Positions 32,574 through 40,824 of a DNA stretch of 40,824 nucleotides are shown here, piece after piece. The DNA comes from Bacillus sp. FJAT-22090 (lineage in GTDB: Bacteria > Bacillota > Bacilli > Bacillales_A > Planococcaceae). The notes beneath the pieces are model-generated. The model made no database searches. It was not told the origin of the DNA and saw only the letters and a program-made list of their open reading frames with translations. Location of the stretch: NCBI RefSeq assembly GCF_007676755.1, contig NZ_VEBK01000023.1, forward strand, positions 1-40,824, given 5' to 3'. A program made the position numbers and the translations under genes. How positions within the stretch are numbered: position 1 is the stretch's first letter; each line of letters begins with the position of its first letter.

Positions 32574-33464
32574 ATGCATTTTAAAAACATCACGGTCGCA
32601 GGAAGTGGCGTGTTGGGAAGCCAAATCGCGTTCCAAACAGCATTCCATGGTTACAATGTAAGTGTTTATGATATTAATGAGGAAGTGCTGATAAAAGCTA
32701 AAGAGCGTCTTACTAGTTTAAAAGATGTGTATGCAACCTTTTTTGAAGACTCACAAAAAGCAGAGGAAGCAATGGCGCGCTTTACTTTTAGCTCAAGCTT
32801 AGCGGAGGCTGTACAAAATGCGGATTTAATAATAGAAGCTATTCCTGAAATTGTGGATATTAAAAAGAACTTTTATACGGAACTTGCAAAAGTTGCGCCT
32901 GCCAATACAATTTTTGCATCAAACTCATCTACGATGGTGCCAAGTCAATTTGCAGAATATACTGGTCGTCCCGCTAAATTCTTAGCTCTCCATTTTGCTA
33001 ATGAAATTTGGAAAAACAATACAGCAGAAGTAATGGGACATGCAGGCACCGATGAAAATATCGCTCTACAAGTAATTGAATTCGCAAAATCAATCGGCAT
33101 GATTCCACTGCACGTTAAAAAAGAACAGCCTGGATATATTTTAAACTCTCTATTAGTTCCATTTTTAAGTGCGGGACAAACATTATGGGCTACGGGAGTT
33201 GCTGATCCAGAAACAATCGATAAAACATGGATGATTGCAACTGGTGCTCCGATGGGACCTTTTGCAATTCTGGATGTTGTTGGCATTCAAACGGCGTACA
33301 ATATTGTTCAAGCCGAGGCACAAGTCGATCCTTCTAAGCAACCAATTGTTGAAAAACTAAAAACAGAATTCCTTGACCAAGGAAAAACAGGACAGGGTTC
33401 GGGAGAAGGTTTTTACAAATACCCAAATCCTCGTTATCTAGATGCCGATTTTCTAAAGGCATAA
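32574..33464 (+). CDS. 3-hydroxyacyl-CoA dehydrogenase family protein
   Basis: A 296-residue NAD-dependent dehydrogenase. The Rossmann motif GSGVLG is at residues 9-14. SNSSTMVPSQFAEYTGRP and ALHFANEIWKNNTAEVMGH match a subfamily in which the usual HFFNP is replaced by HFANE. The C-terminal domain binds the acyl-CoA. It oxidises L-3-hydroxyacyl-CoA (or makes it in reverse). I chose ATG 32574 (AAAGGAG upstream) over a TTG at 32538, which falls within the promoter. It is a single gene, not part of the crotonase operon 8 kb away, although the chemistry would follow on. Confidence 0.88.
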   Translation: MHFKNITVAGSGVLGSQIAFQTAFHGYNVSVYDINEEVLIKAKERLTSLKDVYATFFEDSQKAEEAMARFTFSSSLAEAVQNADLIIEAIPEIVDIKKNFYTELAKVAPANTIFASNSSTMVPSQFAEYTGRPAKFLALHFANEIWKNNTAEVMGHAGTDENIALQVIEFAKSIGMIPLHVKKEQPGYILNSLLVPFLSAGQTLWATGVADPETIDKTWMIATGAPMGPFAILDVVGIQTAYNIVQAEAQVDPSKQPIVEKLKTEFLDQGKTGQGSGEGFYKYPNPRYLDADFLKA

Positions 33465-33482
33465 TCTTCAGAGACAAGAAAA

Positions 33483-33518
33483 AATGCACCTCGTGTTAAA
33501 CACTTGAGGTGCATTTTC
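33483..33518. terminator. Bidirectional terminator
   Basis: AATGCACCTC/GAGGTGCATT with a longer interrupted stem (TGT/ACA). A-run on one side and T-run on the other; it lies between the dehydrogenase and the convergent RsbR paralogue. Confidence 0.8.
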
Positions 33519-33527
33519 TTTATTCTT

Positions 33528-34379
33528 TTATATATTTTTATAGACACCAGTCATGAATAATGCTTGCTTCAAAGAACTAAATGTAGGAATATTACTAAAA
33601 TCCAGTCCTAACTGAATAGAAGTCTGCGCTATTTCTGGACGGATACCCGACATAAAAGTTTCGATTCCTAGTAAGTTCAGAATCTCCATTAATTGAAACA
33701 TTTCATTGGCAACCATCGTATCCATTATAGAGACCGCCGATATATCAATAAAAAGTTGCTCTATGCCAAGGACAGAACATTTTTGCGGCACTTCCTGGAG
33801 CAATGATTTTGCTCGATTTGTATCGATATCGCCAACAATTGGAAGAACTCCTACCTTTTCTAAAATGGGTATAACTGGCGTACTCAATTCATTTATCAAA
33901 GTTTGTTGGGCAGTCATTCGATTATGGGAAAGTTTATAATATCTTTCAGAAAAATGATATACAAGTTTATCAAAAACCGTATTATATAATATACTCCATT
34001 TAATAATATTTGTTTTTGTCACCAACTCATCGTGTTCTTTTGCAAAAAGATCTACATATCCCCATATTGTTTCACGGGTTTTATTCAGCGCTTCAATGAC
34101 CTCATGTATCGGGGTATTATTTTCAATTCTACTTTTAGCTACCGTCTCCGCCCATAATACTAGCTGTTCATTTAGGGATCCCTTTTCCTCTAAAAATGCA
34201 GAGGCAACAGTCTTGATCGTTAGGGCATGTTGCTCCATTAAAATTTTATCTATTTGCGGGTTCGGATTATTGGAATAAAAAGCCCCAGTAAAATTGTTTT
34301 TTTCTGCAAACCATCGTTCCGTAATATTTCTTGAATTATCTATTAGGTATTCATAAAGTTGTTCATTAATCGAAGTCAA
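33528..34379 (-). CDS. RsbR-type stressosome STAS protein, second paralogue
   Basis: A 283-residue RsbR paralogue: helical globin-like sensor domain then STAS domain (STPVIPILEKVGVLPIVGDI, LFIDISAVSIMDTMVANEMF, TFMSGIRPEIAQ). Unlike the first copy it keeps Thr at both positions that RsbT phosphorylates in RsbRA (LSTPVIPI and IMDTMV), so it can be a full stressosome substrate. The N terminus is aligned by the shared YLID-x-IT pattern. I set the start at the TTG of 34379 (GAAGGG 6 bases upstream); the frame to 34454 has no ribosome site. Confidence 0.88.
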   Translation of the reverse strand: MTSINEQLYEYLIDNSRNITERWFAEKNNFTGAFYSNNPNPQIDKILMEQHALTIKTVASAFLEEKGSLNEQLVLWAETVAKSRIENNTPIHEVIEALNKTRETIWGYVDLFAKEHDELVTKTNIIKWSILYNTVFDKLVYHFSERYYKLSHNRMTAQQTLINELSTPVIPILEKVGVLPIVGDIDTNRAKSLLQEVPQKCSVLGIEQLFIDISAVSIMDTMVANEMFQLMEILNLLGIETFMSGIRPEIAQTSIQLGLDFSNIPTFSSLKQALFMTGVYKNI

Positions 34380-34532
34380 TTTGTTCCCTTCTTTCTTAGT
34401 GGATACATCCTCTTTTTTAATTATAAATGTTCGGTAAGAGAAAGGGTACTTCAAATGCTGAGATGATTTGTAATGACAAATTTTATCCCAGTATAAGGAT
34501 CTGAATTGTTTTTAGCTTTGTTCCATAAAAAG

Positions 34533-34563
34533 ACTCCTTAATTAAGAAATTAAGGAGTGATCA
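34533..34563 (-). terminator. Terminator of the second SbsC-like gene
   Basis: ACTCCTTAATT/AATTAAGGAGT, an 11-bp perfect stem with a 4-base loop. On the minus strand it is followed by CTTTTT. Confidence 0.75.
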
Positions 34564-34641
34564 CAAACTCCCTATTATGAAAATACTAGAAAGTTTGATT
34601 CTTATTGTCTTGCGTTAGAATAGAGTAAATAAAATTCTGAT

Positions 34642-35775
34642 CTATTGAAAGTTTAGAGTAAAGTTTACCTTTAATTCCGAATCACCTTTAACAGTAATTT
34701 GAAATGTAGCTGTTTTCCCCTTTAAATCCGCAAGTGAATCTGCTCCTGCCGGAAATGTAGATGCTATATACTTTATAGCTTCCATTGAAGTGGGTTTGGA
34801 ACCATTTACTTTCGTAACCCCTAATTGTGTAAGAAAAGTCGGGTAGAATCCTGTTCCTAAAAACTTTGCAATCGCTAAATCTTCTTTTACCGTAATAGTT
34901 ACTGAATTAGAAACAGTTGTTGAAAAAGTGGCGGTGTCACTTTGAGTCTTATTCAGTTCAGTTACTAAACTTGCGATTTTTGCGTCTAATACTTGTTGTT
35001 CTGATGGTGCAGCTTGACTCACTACTTCTCTCACTTTAGCAACTTCGTTTAACAAAGTCTCTAAATATGTATTGGATGAAGCACTAGGTAAACGATCTAA
35101 CAAGCTTTCAACCTGAGCAAATTCAGATAGAGCTTCTACTTTTTTTCCATTAGCCAATAAGTCGTTAATCGCTACAATTTTCATGTAAATAGTAACTGGC
35201 ACCATTAGTTCATTGCGTTTTGCATCAGCTGGTTTCTTGTATTCTTCTAATAGTAAATCCCTTGCAGCTTTGCCAGAGAAGCGATATAAAATCGCGGTTC
35301 TATCTTTTAATTGATACGATAATTGGTGATATGCTTTTTCGATAGCAGCTAGATCTTTTTTTGCCTCTGCCGCTTTAATGTCATCCATAATTGGTGTTAA
35401 ATAGTTGGACGCATATGTATAAGCATCGATATATGGTATTAATCCATTCGTAACTTTTTCGGTGTATAGGGCATCCATTTCTTTTAGCTTCGTATTCTTT
35501 TGCGCAGAAGTTAGATTTGAGGCTAATACCTCACTTCTAGTCAGTTGATAATTTTTCTTCGCGCTGTTTAAAACGGGTGATAATGCACTGCTTGGTACAA
35601 GTTTCCCATTTAGTGATGGATTGATATAATGAGTTGTTGCTTTGCCTAACTCGGTCTTCACCTTGTCTACGGATTGCTCAACCGAAGTTGCCCCTAATGC
35701 CACTGATGAAAACGATAAAACTGAAGTAGTTAGCAATACTGCTGCCGTTGTTTGCTTTAGTATACGTTTGCTCAT
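34642..35775 (-). CDS. SbsC-like secreted protein, copy 2
   Basis: A 377-residue paralogue of the protein at 16293-17423, colinear over the whole length. It has a signal peptide (SVLSFSSVALGA), then the helical SbsC-type N-domain (YIDAYTYASNYLTP, DRTAILYRFSGKAARDLL), a coiled linker, and the beta-rich C terminus. Wall-polymer binding is the known role of that domain in SbsC. Unlike copy 1 it is a single gene with an ATG start and a strong GGAGGAG. It may be a short wall-associated protein of the S-layer type, but no lattice-forming domain is present. Confidence 0.78.
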   Translation of the reverse strand: MSKRILKQTTAAVLLTTSVLSFSSVALGATSVEQSVDKVKTELGKATTHYINPSLNGKLVPSSALSPVLNSAKKNYQLTRSEVLASNLTSAQKNTKLKEMDALYTEKVTNGLIPYIDAYTYASNYLTPIMDDIKAAEAKKDLAAIEKAYHQLSYQLKDRTAILYRFSGKAARDLLLEEYKKPADAKRNELMVPVTIYMKIVAINDLLANGKKVEALSEFAQVESLLDRLPSASSNTYLETLLNEVAKVREVVSQAAPSEQQVLDAKIASLVTELNKTQSDTATFSTTVSNSVTITVKEDLAIAKFLGTGFYPTFLTQLGVTKVNGSKPTSMEAIKYIASTFPAGADSLADLKGKTATFQITVKGDSELKVNFTLNFQ

Positions 35776-35885
35776 TTTTCTCCTCCTCTTTTGTGGGTAA
35801 GTCGCTAAAAAATATTGTTCTATATTTTACAACTATTCAATCTTACTATTGAATTGACTATACGTAAAGGAGCCTTCCCACTGAC

Positions 35886-35980
35886 GTCCCTGTGTAAGAC
35901 TCAACTTCGATAGTATTCTGAATTGTTTCTCACACAGGGAAACAGCCCACTTGTTTTAGAACTGCGTCTTATACAGGGAT
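35886..35980. repeat. Composite inverted-repeat element
   Basis: GTCCCTGTGTAAGAC (35886-35900) is matched by its near reverse complement GTCTTATACAGGGAT (35966-35980), one mismatch in the arms. A further inverted copy, CTCACACAGGGA, lies at 35929-35940. The ~95-base unit looks like a small intergenic repeat (REP or MITE-like). Confidence 0.55.
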
Positions 35981-36113
35981 ATTTGGAAACTTCCAATCTT
36001 TTTTCAAGGACCTTTTTCTTATTAAAATCCACAACTTTTTTACCAAAATTAATTTAAATTGCCATTATTTAAGTTTTTTTATGGAAAAAAGTTCTTTGGA
36101 ATATTTTATCTGC

Positions 36114-36177
36114 TATAATTTTAATTATACACATATGATGCAAAACAAAGAAAATACATTAATTACTTACATATGTG
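36114..36177 (+). promoter_or_regulatory. Extended -10 promoter and leader palindromes of the ABC operon
   Basis: TGCTATAAT is an ideal extended -10; a -35 17 bases upstream is weak. CACATATG at 36130 and CATATGTG at 36170 form a perfect inverted pair around the transcript start and leader, and could be an operator. Confidence 0.5.
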
Positions 36178-36196
36178 GAATTGAAAGGAAGATACG

Positions 36197-37693
36197 ATGA
36201 AGAAAAGAACATGGATTATTGCAATTATTTCTCTTTTTGTTCTAGCCGGAGGAGCATCTGCTTTTTATCTGGCGAAGAAAACTCCGAAGGAACAATATTT
36301 TTATTCGGAAGTTAAAACGATTCAACATTTCCAAGACCTGATTGAAACTCGCTATGCAAATGAGATGGATTGGGCAAAGAAAAGTACGACATCTACTACT
36401 GATAATACATATGAGTTTTCAGGAGAATATTCGGGAGATACTAATCCCCAAATAGAACAAGTACTTAATAATTCTAATTTAGCTTTACGCATGGCAACTG
36501 ACCCAAATAAGCAAGAAGTAGAAACCGAGATCAATGCAACAATTCTTGGAGTGGATGTTGATCCTATTAAAGGATATATCACGACGGAAGAAATCATTTT
36601 AGAGCTTCCTTTTTATGATCAACTACTGCAATTAAAAGATAAAGATTACGGAAATTTAATGCGTACCTTTGATCCAAGTTACTCTGGCAGCGAAAAGCTC
36701 GGGTTAGAGAATTTCCTTGGTAAAGATAGTATGCTATCCGAAGAAAACAGAGAGTATTTGAAAAAAGAATACTTGATGTATCTGTATGAATCTTTGCCAG
36801 AAGAATCATTTACCGCAACAGATGAAACAATTGAGGTAAATGGGAAATCTACTAAAACAGAAAAAGTAACAATGTCACTTACCGAAACCCAAGTGAAAAA
36901 GATTTTAACGGATGTACTTGAAAAAGCAAAGAAAGACCCAAAATTTAAAGCAATGGTTGAGGAATATTTGGAAAGCTCATTCGAACAATTCACTGCTACT
37001 AGTATGACAGATGAGACTTTTAAATTTGATGAAGTAATGGAAAATCTTATTACCTCAGTAGATAAAATCGACCTTCCAGCCGGTATTAACTCTACTATCT
37101 GGCATAATGCTGATTTAATCGTTAAAAGAGAGTTTAATATGGAAATAGCAGACGCTGGAGCATTGAAAATTATTGGTACACAGTCACTAGAGGATTCCGC
37201 ACAAAACTGGGATTATACAATTAGCATGGACAATGATCCATTGCATTTTACAGGAGATCTTACTACATCAAAGGATGGTACTTATAAAGATAAAATCTCG
37301 TTATTAGACGATAACAAGGTTGGCATTGTCTATAACGGAGAAGAAAAAGTAACTGGTGACGATCGCACATTTGAACGTACATTTATAGTGGAAGATGAAT
37401 ATCAACCAATGGAGTTTGCATGGAGTGGAAACTCTGCCTATAAAAAAGATTCTATGAAAGCAAATCATGAATTCTCAATTCAATTAGATAACAGATCGAA
37501 TGCTATTATAAATATGAAGCAAGCTAGTAAAATTATTAAAAAAGTAAATCTACCATCCAAATCAGAGAAAATGGTGAATATCGGAACGATGGATGCGGAA
37601 GCCCTACAACAACTAATGATGGAAGATATTTACCCGGAGTTGGAACGTTGGGGAATGAGCATAACCGAACAGTTAGAGCAAGAATTATACTAG
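36197..37693 (+). CDS. Membrane-anchored extracytoplasmic protein, DUF6583-like
   Basis: A 498-residue protein with one N-terminal transmembrane anchor (residues ~5-26) and no lipobox Cys; the rest is an extracytoplasmic, beta-rich domain of acidic character. I associate this architecture, upstream of ABC-2 permeases, with the DUF6583 family of Bacillaceae, but I am not certain of the number. It has no catalytic motif I can name. It is the first gene of the operon and may be an accessory or sensor of the transporter. GAAAGGAAG lies before the ATG. Confidence 0.65.
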   Translation: MKKRTWIIAIISLFVLAGGASAFYLAKKTPKEQYFYSEVKTIQHFQDLIETRYANEMDWAKKSTTSTTDNTYEFSGEYSGDTNPQIEQVLNNSNLALRMATDPNKQEVETEINATILGVDVDPIKGYITTEEIILELPFYDQLLQLKDKDYGNLMRTFDPSYSGSEKLGLENFLGKDSMLSEENREYLKKEYLMYLYESLPEESFTATDETIEVNGKSTKTEKVTMSLTETQVKKILTDVLEKAKKDPKFKAMVEEYLESSFEQFTATSMTDETFKFDEVMENLITSVDKIDLPAGINSTIWHNADLIVKREFNMEIADAGALKIIGTQSLEDSAQNWDYTISMDNDPLHFTGDLTTSKDGTYKDKISLLDDNKVGIVYNGEEKVTGDDRTFERTFIVEDEYQPMEFAWSGNSAYKKDSMKANHEFSIQLDNRSNAIINMKQASKIIKKVNLPSKSEKMVNIGTMDAEALQQLMMEDIYPELERWGMSITEQLEQELY

Positions 37694-37713
37694 GCAACAT
37701 CTAATTTATAGAA

Positions 37714-38949
37714 ATGAGTGAGTGCATCTTGATCGCTTTGAAAAAGATTGCCTTCTTTACGACTCAATATGGTAAGAGTATTCAGAAGAAGTGGAAATCA
37801 CTTCTTCTGCTTTTTCTTTTTCCTATTTTTCTGTTAGCCTCCATACTTGGAATTGTAGTCTCCCTTTTTATACCATCAGCACAGGCACCTATCTCCATTG
37901 CATTAGTGGATGAAGACCAAACAGAAGAAACGAATATGTTACTGGAATTTATGTCACTTTCCATAGATAAAGAAGAAGGCATCGAAATTAGTCCCATGTC
38001 AAAAGAGACTGCAAATCGTAAAATAGAAAACAATGAAATAAGTGCGTACATACTGTTCCCAAATGGGATGACTAAAAAACTGTATAAAGGGAAATCTGTT
38101 TCGCTAACGATAGTAGGTAACCCTTCCAAAACGATAGATAGCTTCATTATAAAGGAATTAGCAGAAAGTATGACGCGTTATATTTCCTCTGCCCAAGCTA
38201 ATATACTCACCGTCTATGATTATGCAAGTAATGCATATATCCCAGAAGATGAATTAGAAAAACTCCTCTTTGATACATTCATAGATTTTACTTTATATAC
38301 ACTGGGAAGCGGTCAAATATTAGACCAAGAAGTCATTACTAATATAACAACAACTTCCCCTACGAATTATTACGTGATAGCTGGTTGGTTTAGTGCATTT
38401 ACTATCTGGTTATTTGGAAGCTATTCATTGTTAAGGAAAGATACGCATATTACCTTGCGAATTCGTTGGAAGTTACTTGGTGTAACACACTGGCATACAA
38501 TTGTTTCCCAAATATTCATTTCCCTTCTAGTAGGCATCGTATTTGCTAGCGTCGCTTTTATTCCAATTATGAGGTTTTTTGCTGTTGAGTTATTTATGCT
38601 CGATTATTTCCGGTTGTTTCTCTTCATTTTATTGTACGGAATTCTTGTGTTAGTAGGATTAGCTTTAATAGACTTATGGATTAGCTCCAAAAAGGCAGTA
38701 CTACTCTTTCAGTTTTTCTTTGTTTTCATCTTAATTGTTTCAAGTGGAGCATTAGTTCCTACTATTTATTTTCCCTTATTGTTAAAAAAACTACTTCCCT
38801 TTCTCTTTTCCTTTGAAAGTTTTACGTGGATTGTAGATATTGTGCTAGTTGGGCGAAACTATGCGGACTTTACGTTGTTAGGAATTCAATTGTTGATAGG
38901 TCTAATCCTATTGTGGATATCTACCCGATGGAAAGATAGGTGGAAATGA
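37714..38949 (+). CDS. ABC-2 type transporter permease A
   Basis: A 411-residue permease: one N-terminal helix (LLLFLFPIFLLASILGIVVS), an extracytoplasmic domain of about 160 residues, and five or six helices at the C terminus, as in YhgE/NatB-like ABC-2 exporters. It is the first of two paralogous permeases that together would form the channel. The start is uncertain; a TTG at 37729 is an alternative. Its stop overlaps the next gene's ATG. Confidence 0.85.
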   Translation: MSECILIALKKIAFFTTQYGKSIQKKWKSLLLLFLFPIFLLASILGIVVSLFIPSAQAPISIALVDEDQTEETNMLLEFMSLSIDKEEGIEISPMSKETANRKIENNEISAYILFPNGMTKKLYKGKSVSLTIVGNPSKTIDSFIIKELAESMTRYISSAQANILTVYDYASNAYIPEDELEKLLFDTFIDFTLYTLGSGQILDQEVITNITTTSPTNYYVIAGWFSAFTIWLFGSYSLLRKDTHITLRIRWKLLGVTHWHTIVSQIFISLLVGIVFASVAFIPIMRFFAVELFMLDYFRLFLFILLYGILVLVGLALIDLWISSKKAVLLFQFFFVFILIVSSGALVPTIYFPLLLKKLLPFLFSFESFTWIVDIVLVGRNYADFTLLGIQLLIGLILLWISTRWKDRWK

Positions 38950-40112
38950 TGAAAGGTATTCTAGCTATACAAAGGATGAGACTTCGAAAAGAATGGAAGC
39001 CTTTATTGACCTGGCTCTTACTACCGCTCCTTTTGACAGTATTAACGTTTAGTACGTTACACAAATTGGGAGATGAATCAAAAGTTCCCATTGGTCTAGT
39101 TGTAGAAGAGGAGTCCCACCTTTCCAATGCGTTAGTTCAACGAATAGTAGATACGGATTATTTACAAGTTACTAAATTAGATCTTCAAGAAGCAACGGAT
39201 CAATTGGAAAAACATGAACTGGACAGTGTATTTGTCATTAAAGAAGGATACGAGGAAGATATTTTGTCCAATCGTCGGTCTCATCTCCTTCAGGCATACT
39301 CTTCTAATAGATCTTTTGCCTACTTTGCTGTTGCAGAGTCCATCAGCTCCTATGTGCAGGAAGAAGCAACTCGCATGAAAGCTGCATTTGAAATAAAAGA
39401 GCTTTATGAAAAATATGGTTCCAGTGAAGAATGGGATATGCAAGAAATTGTTGATACAAGTAAAGAAAAACAAGCCAACAAACAGCTAATTACTACTAAC
39501 TTTTCGTTTCAATGGACACCCTCCGAAACGATCAATCCAAGCACCTCCCTACTTTCCGTTTGGGGGATATGGGCTTTTTTCCAAACACTTACTACTTTAT
39601 TTATCTTTGATTGGATAGTGAAAGCTAATAGTAAGTTAATCCGTGTACGTTGGACCTTCACAAAGACTTCGTTAACTAACTATATTGTTTGGAATCTCTT
39701 ATTTTATACGGTGCTCCTGTACATGATGGATATTATTACTGTGTACGTTCTCCATTACTGGAATCTAGTATCTCCAAGTACACAACTGTTCTTTGCCCTG
39801 TTCGGTTTTCGAGTAATGATTAATATGTTAGCTGTTGTACTTGCCAAGAATTTCACTAATATCTTTTCTTACTATATTAGTGCTATTGCTGTCTCTCTCC
39901 TATTAACCATATGTGGGGGTGCTTTTATCCCTATCGATTCCATTATGCAAAGATGGCCTTGGATAGAATTATTTAGCCCTGTTTATTCATTGATTCATCG
40001 AGAAATTGCTTTTGGATTTTTAGGTCTTCTCGTCGTCATTTTACTAGTCGTTCTATTTAAAGGAGGTAGCCTACATGCTACAAGTACATTCACTAGAAAA
40101 AAGATATCATAA
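38946..40112 (+). CDS. ABC-2 type transporter permease B
   Basis: A 388-residue permease with the same architecture as permease A (N-terminal helix, ~150-residue outer domain, C-terminal helices). The ATG at 38946 overlaps the stop of permease A (ATGA); an ATG at 38949 is also possible. It overlaps the ATPase gene by 38 bases, so the three transporter genes are translationally linked. Substrate unknown. Confidence 0.84.
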   Translation: MMKGILAIQRMRLRKEWKPLLTWLLLPLLLTVLTFSTLHKLGDESKVPIGLVVEEESHLSNALVQRIVDTDYLQVTKLDLQEATDQLEKHELDSVFVIKEGYEEDILSNRRSHLLQAYSSNRSFAYFAVAESISSYVQEEATRMKAAFEIKELYEKYGSSEEWDMQEIVDTSKEKQANKQLITTNFSFQWTPSETINPSTSLLSVWGIWAFFQTLTTLFIFDWIVKANSKLIRVRWTFTKTSLTNYIVWNLLFYTVLLYMMDIITVYVLHYWNLVSPSTQLFFALFGFRVMINMLAVVLAKNFTNIFSYYISAIAVSLLLTICGGAFIPIDSIMQRWPWIELFSPVYSLIHREIAFGFLGLLVVILLVVLFKGGSLHATSTFTRKKIS

Positions 40113-40752
40113 GCATAAAATATTAGAGGATGTAAATCTCCAAGTAAGTCCAGGAGAAGTTGTTGGTTTAGTAGGAGAGAATGGAGCAGGTAAATCAACT
40201 CTATTGGAAATTTTAGCAACGGTACAATCGCAATCTGGGGGCAACATTTTCTTAGAAGAGAGGTCTTACGCAACTGACATTAAAAATATTCGAAAGCTGA
40301 TTGGATACGTTCCTCAAGAGATTTCTTTATGGGAGGAATTCACTGTAGCAGAAAACTTTTTATTCTTTGAAAAGCTATCATGGAAAAGAAGATCATTAGA
40401 AGCGTGCAAGCAGCTTTGTCTCGATATGCAATTAGACAAATGGGATGAACCAGTAGAATCTCTGTCGGGTGGGATGAAAAGAAAACTAAATCTCGCAATT
40501 AGTCTTATTCACGATCCTATATTAATCCTACTGGACGAGCCAACCGTAGGAATAGATATGAAATCCAAAGAAGAGATTGGAAACTATTTAGTGAGCTTAG
40601 CCAAAAACCAAGGAAAAATGATTATTTATACGTCTCATGATATGACAGAGATTACCTCCTGTTGCGACCGCATCTACTGCCTAGGCAAAGATCCTTTTTA
40701 CTCTGATTTACTCAAGGCTAAGGGAGTTACTGTGGAGAAATTGGGATATTGA
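40075..40752 (+). CDS. ABC-2 exporter ATPase
   Basis: A 225-residue ATPase: Walker A GENGAGKST (residues 34-42), signature SLSGGMKRKLNLA, Walker B ILILLDEPTVG and a switch His in YTSHDM. This is the DrrA/NatA class that drives ABC-2 permeases. AAAGGAGG precedes the ATG. It ends the operon as far as the window shows. Confidence 0.93.
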   Translation: MLQVHSLEKRYHKHKILEDVNLQVSPGEVVGLVGENGAGKSTLLEILATVQSQSGGNIFLEERSYATDIKNIRKLIGYVPQEISLWEEFTVAENFLFFEKLSWKRRSLEACKQLCLDMQLDKWDEPVESLSGGMKRKLNLAISLIHDPILILLDEPTVGIDMKSKEEIGNYLVSLAKNQGKMIIYTSHDMTEITSCCDRIYCLGKDPFYSDLLKAKGVTVEKLGY

Positions 40753-40824
40753 TTTTTCATTGTCCCTACTATGTTAAATAGATAGACAACAAAGTTAAAA
40801 ACCATTGTTTTCAGGGTAAATAAG

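Larger units (their letters stand above)
35776..36196. other. Long intergenic region with inverted repeats and promoter
   Basis: About 420 bases without a credible ORF. They hold an inverted-repeat element (35886-35980), then an extended -10 promoter (TGCTATAAT, with TATAAT at 36114-36119) for the ABC operon, and a CACATATG/CATATGTG pair (36130-36177) in its leader. Confidence 0.6.

Noticed and set aside
1-40824. CRISPR array, prophage or intact insertion sequence
   Set aside because: No regularly spaced repeats, integrase, transposase or phage structural genes are visible; repeats seen are short and intergenic.

Overview
The window looks like a low-GC Firmicute chromosome of the order Bacillales. 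A Planococcaceae/Caryophanaceae-type spore former (Psychrobacillus or Lysinibacillus-like) is my best guess. The reasons are AT-rich DNA with strong AGGAGG ribosome sites and frequent TTG starts, a bacillithiol-linked YtxJ/BrxC protein, the ykuU-ykuV pair, yuiD, a LytH-like spore peptidase, RsbR-type stressosome proteins with sigma-B-type promoters, and two small secreted relatives of the SbsC S-layer protein. I see no rRNA, tRNA, CRISPR array, phage block or intact insertion sequence.

Layout. 1-2.4 kb: RsbR-like STAS protein and YtxJ, then a YusW-type lipoprotein followed by a decayed second copy. 2.4-5.3 kb: yuiD, a DUF5658-like membrane protein, a LytH-like M23 peptidase and a class-I glutamine amidotransferase-like hydrolase. 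5.3-6.5 kb: ykuU-ykuV, a peroxiredoxin and its thioredoxin-like neighbour. 6.6-9.4 kb: a two-gene Tat-exported gluconate 2-dehydrogenase-like oxidoreductase behind a consensus-quality sigma-B promoter. 9.5-13.2 kb: a chemoreceptor, an NAD-dependent epimerase-like protein and a nucleoside deaminase. 13.4-14.6 kb: two tandem, cysteine-free, beta-rich proteins of unknown family, bracketed by copies of a short palindromic repeat. 14.7-18.5 kb: a DUF457 membrane hydrolase, a sigma-B-type anchored protein, and an operon of a GDSL hydrolase, an SbsC-like protein and a small secreted protein.

18.7-25.4 kb: a catabolic island. A GntR/UTRA regulator is divergent from a five-gene operon (crotonase, two-subunit acyl-CoA ligase, fused TRAP permease, TAXI binding protein). 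Together these could take up an unknown carboxylic acid, activate it with CoA and hydrate it. 25.4-27.5 kb: an RNase H-like gene, a sigma-B-promoted structured RNA candidate with a tiny ORF, and a DUF2599 secreted protein with no normal start codon. 27.5-30.3 kb: VanZ, a PlcR-like TPR regulator, a divergent 44-codon PapR-like signal peptide gene ending in ALDLPFIY, and an EAL phosphodiesterase. 30.3-34.4 kb: a MacB-like ABC exporter, a 3-hydroxyacyl-CoA dehydrogenase and a second RsbR paralogue. 34.6-40.8 kb: the second SbsC-like protein, an intergenic inverted-repeat element, and a four-gene operon of a membrane-anchored DUF6583-like protein plus an ABC-2 exporter.

The most notable system is the PlcR/PapR-like peptide quorum-sensing pair at about 28.2-29.3 kb, in an unusual divergent arrangement beside a c-di-GMP phosphodiesterase. 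Next is the sigma-B-promoted structured transcript at 26.2-26.6 kb. All family names come from reading the translations and recalling the families; nothing was searched.
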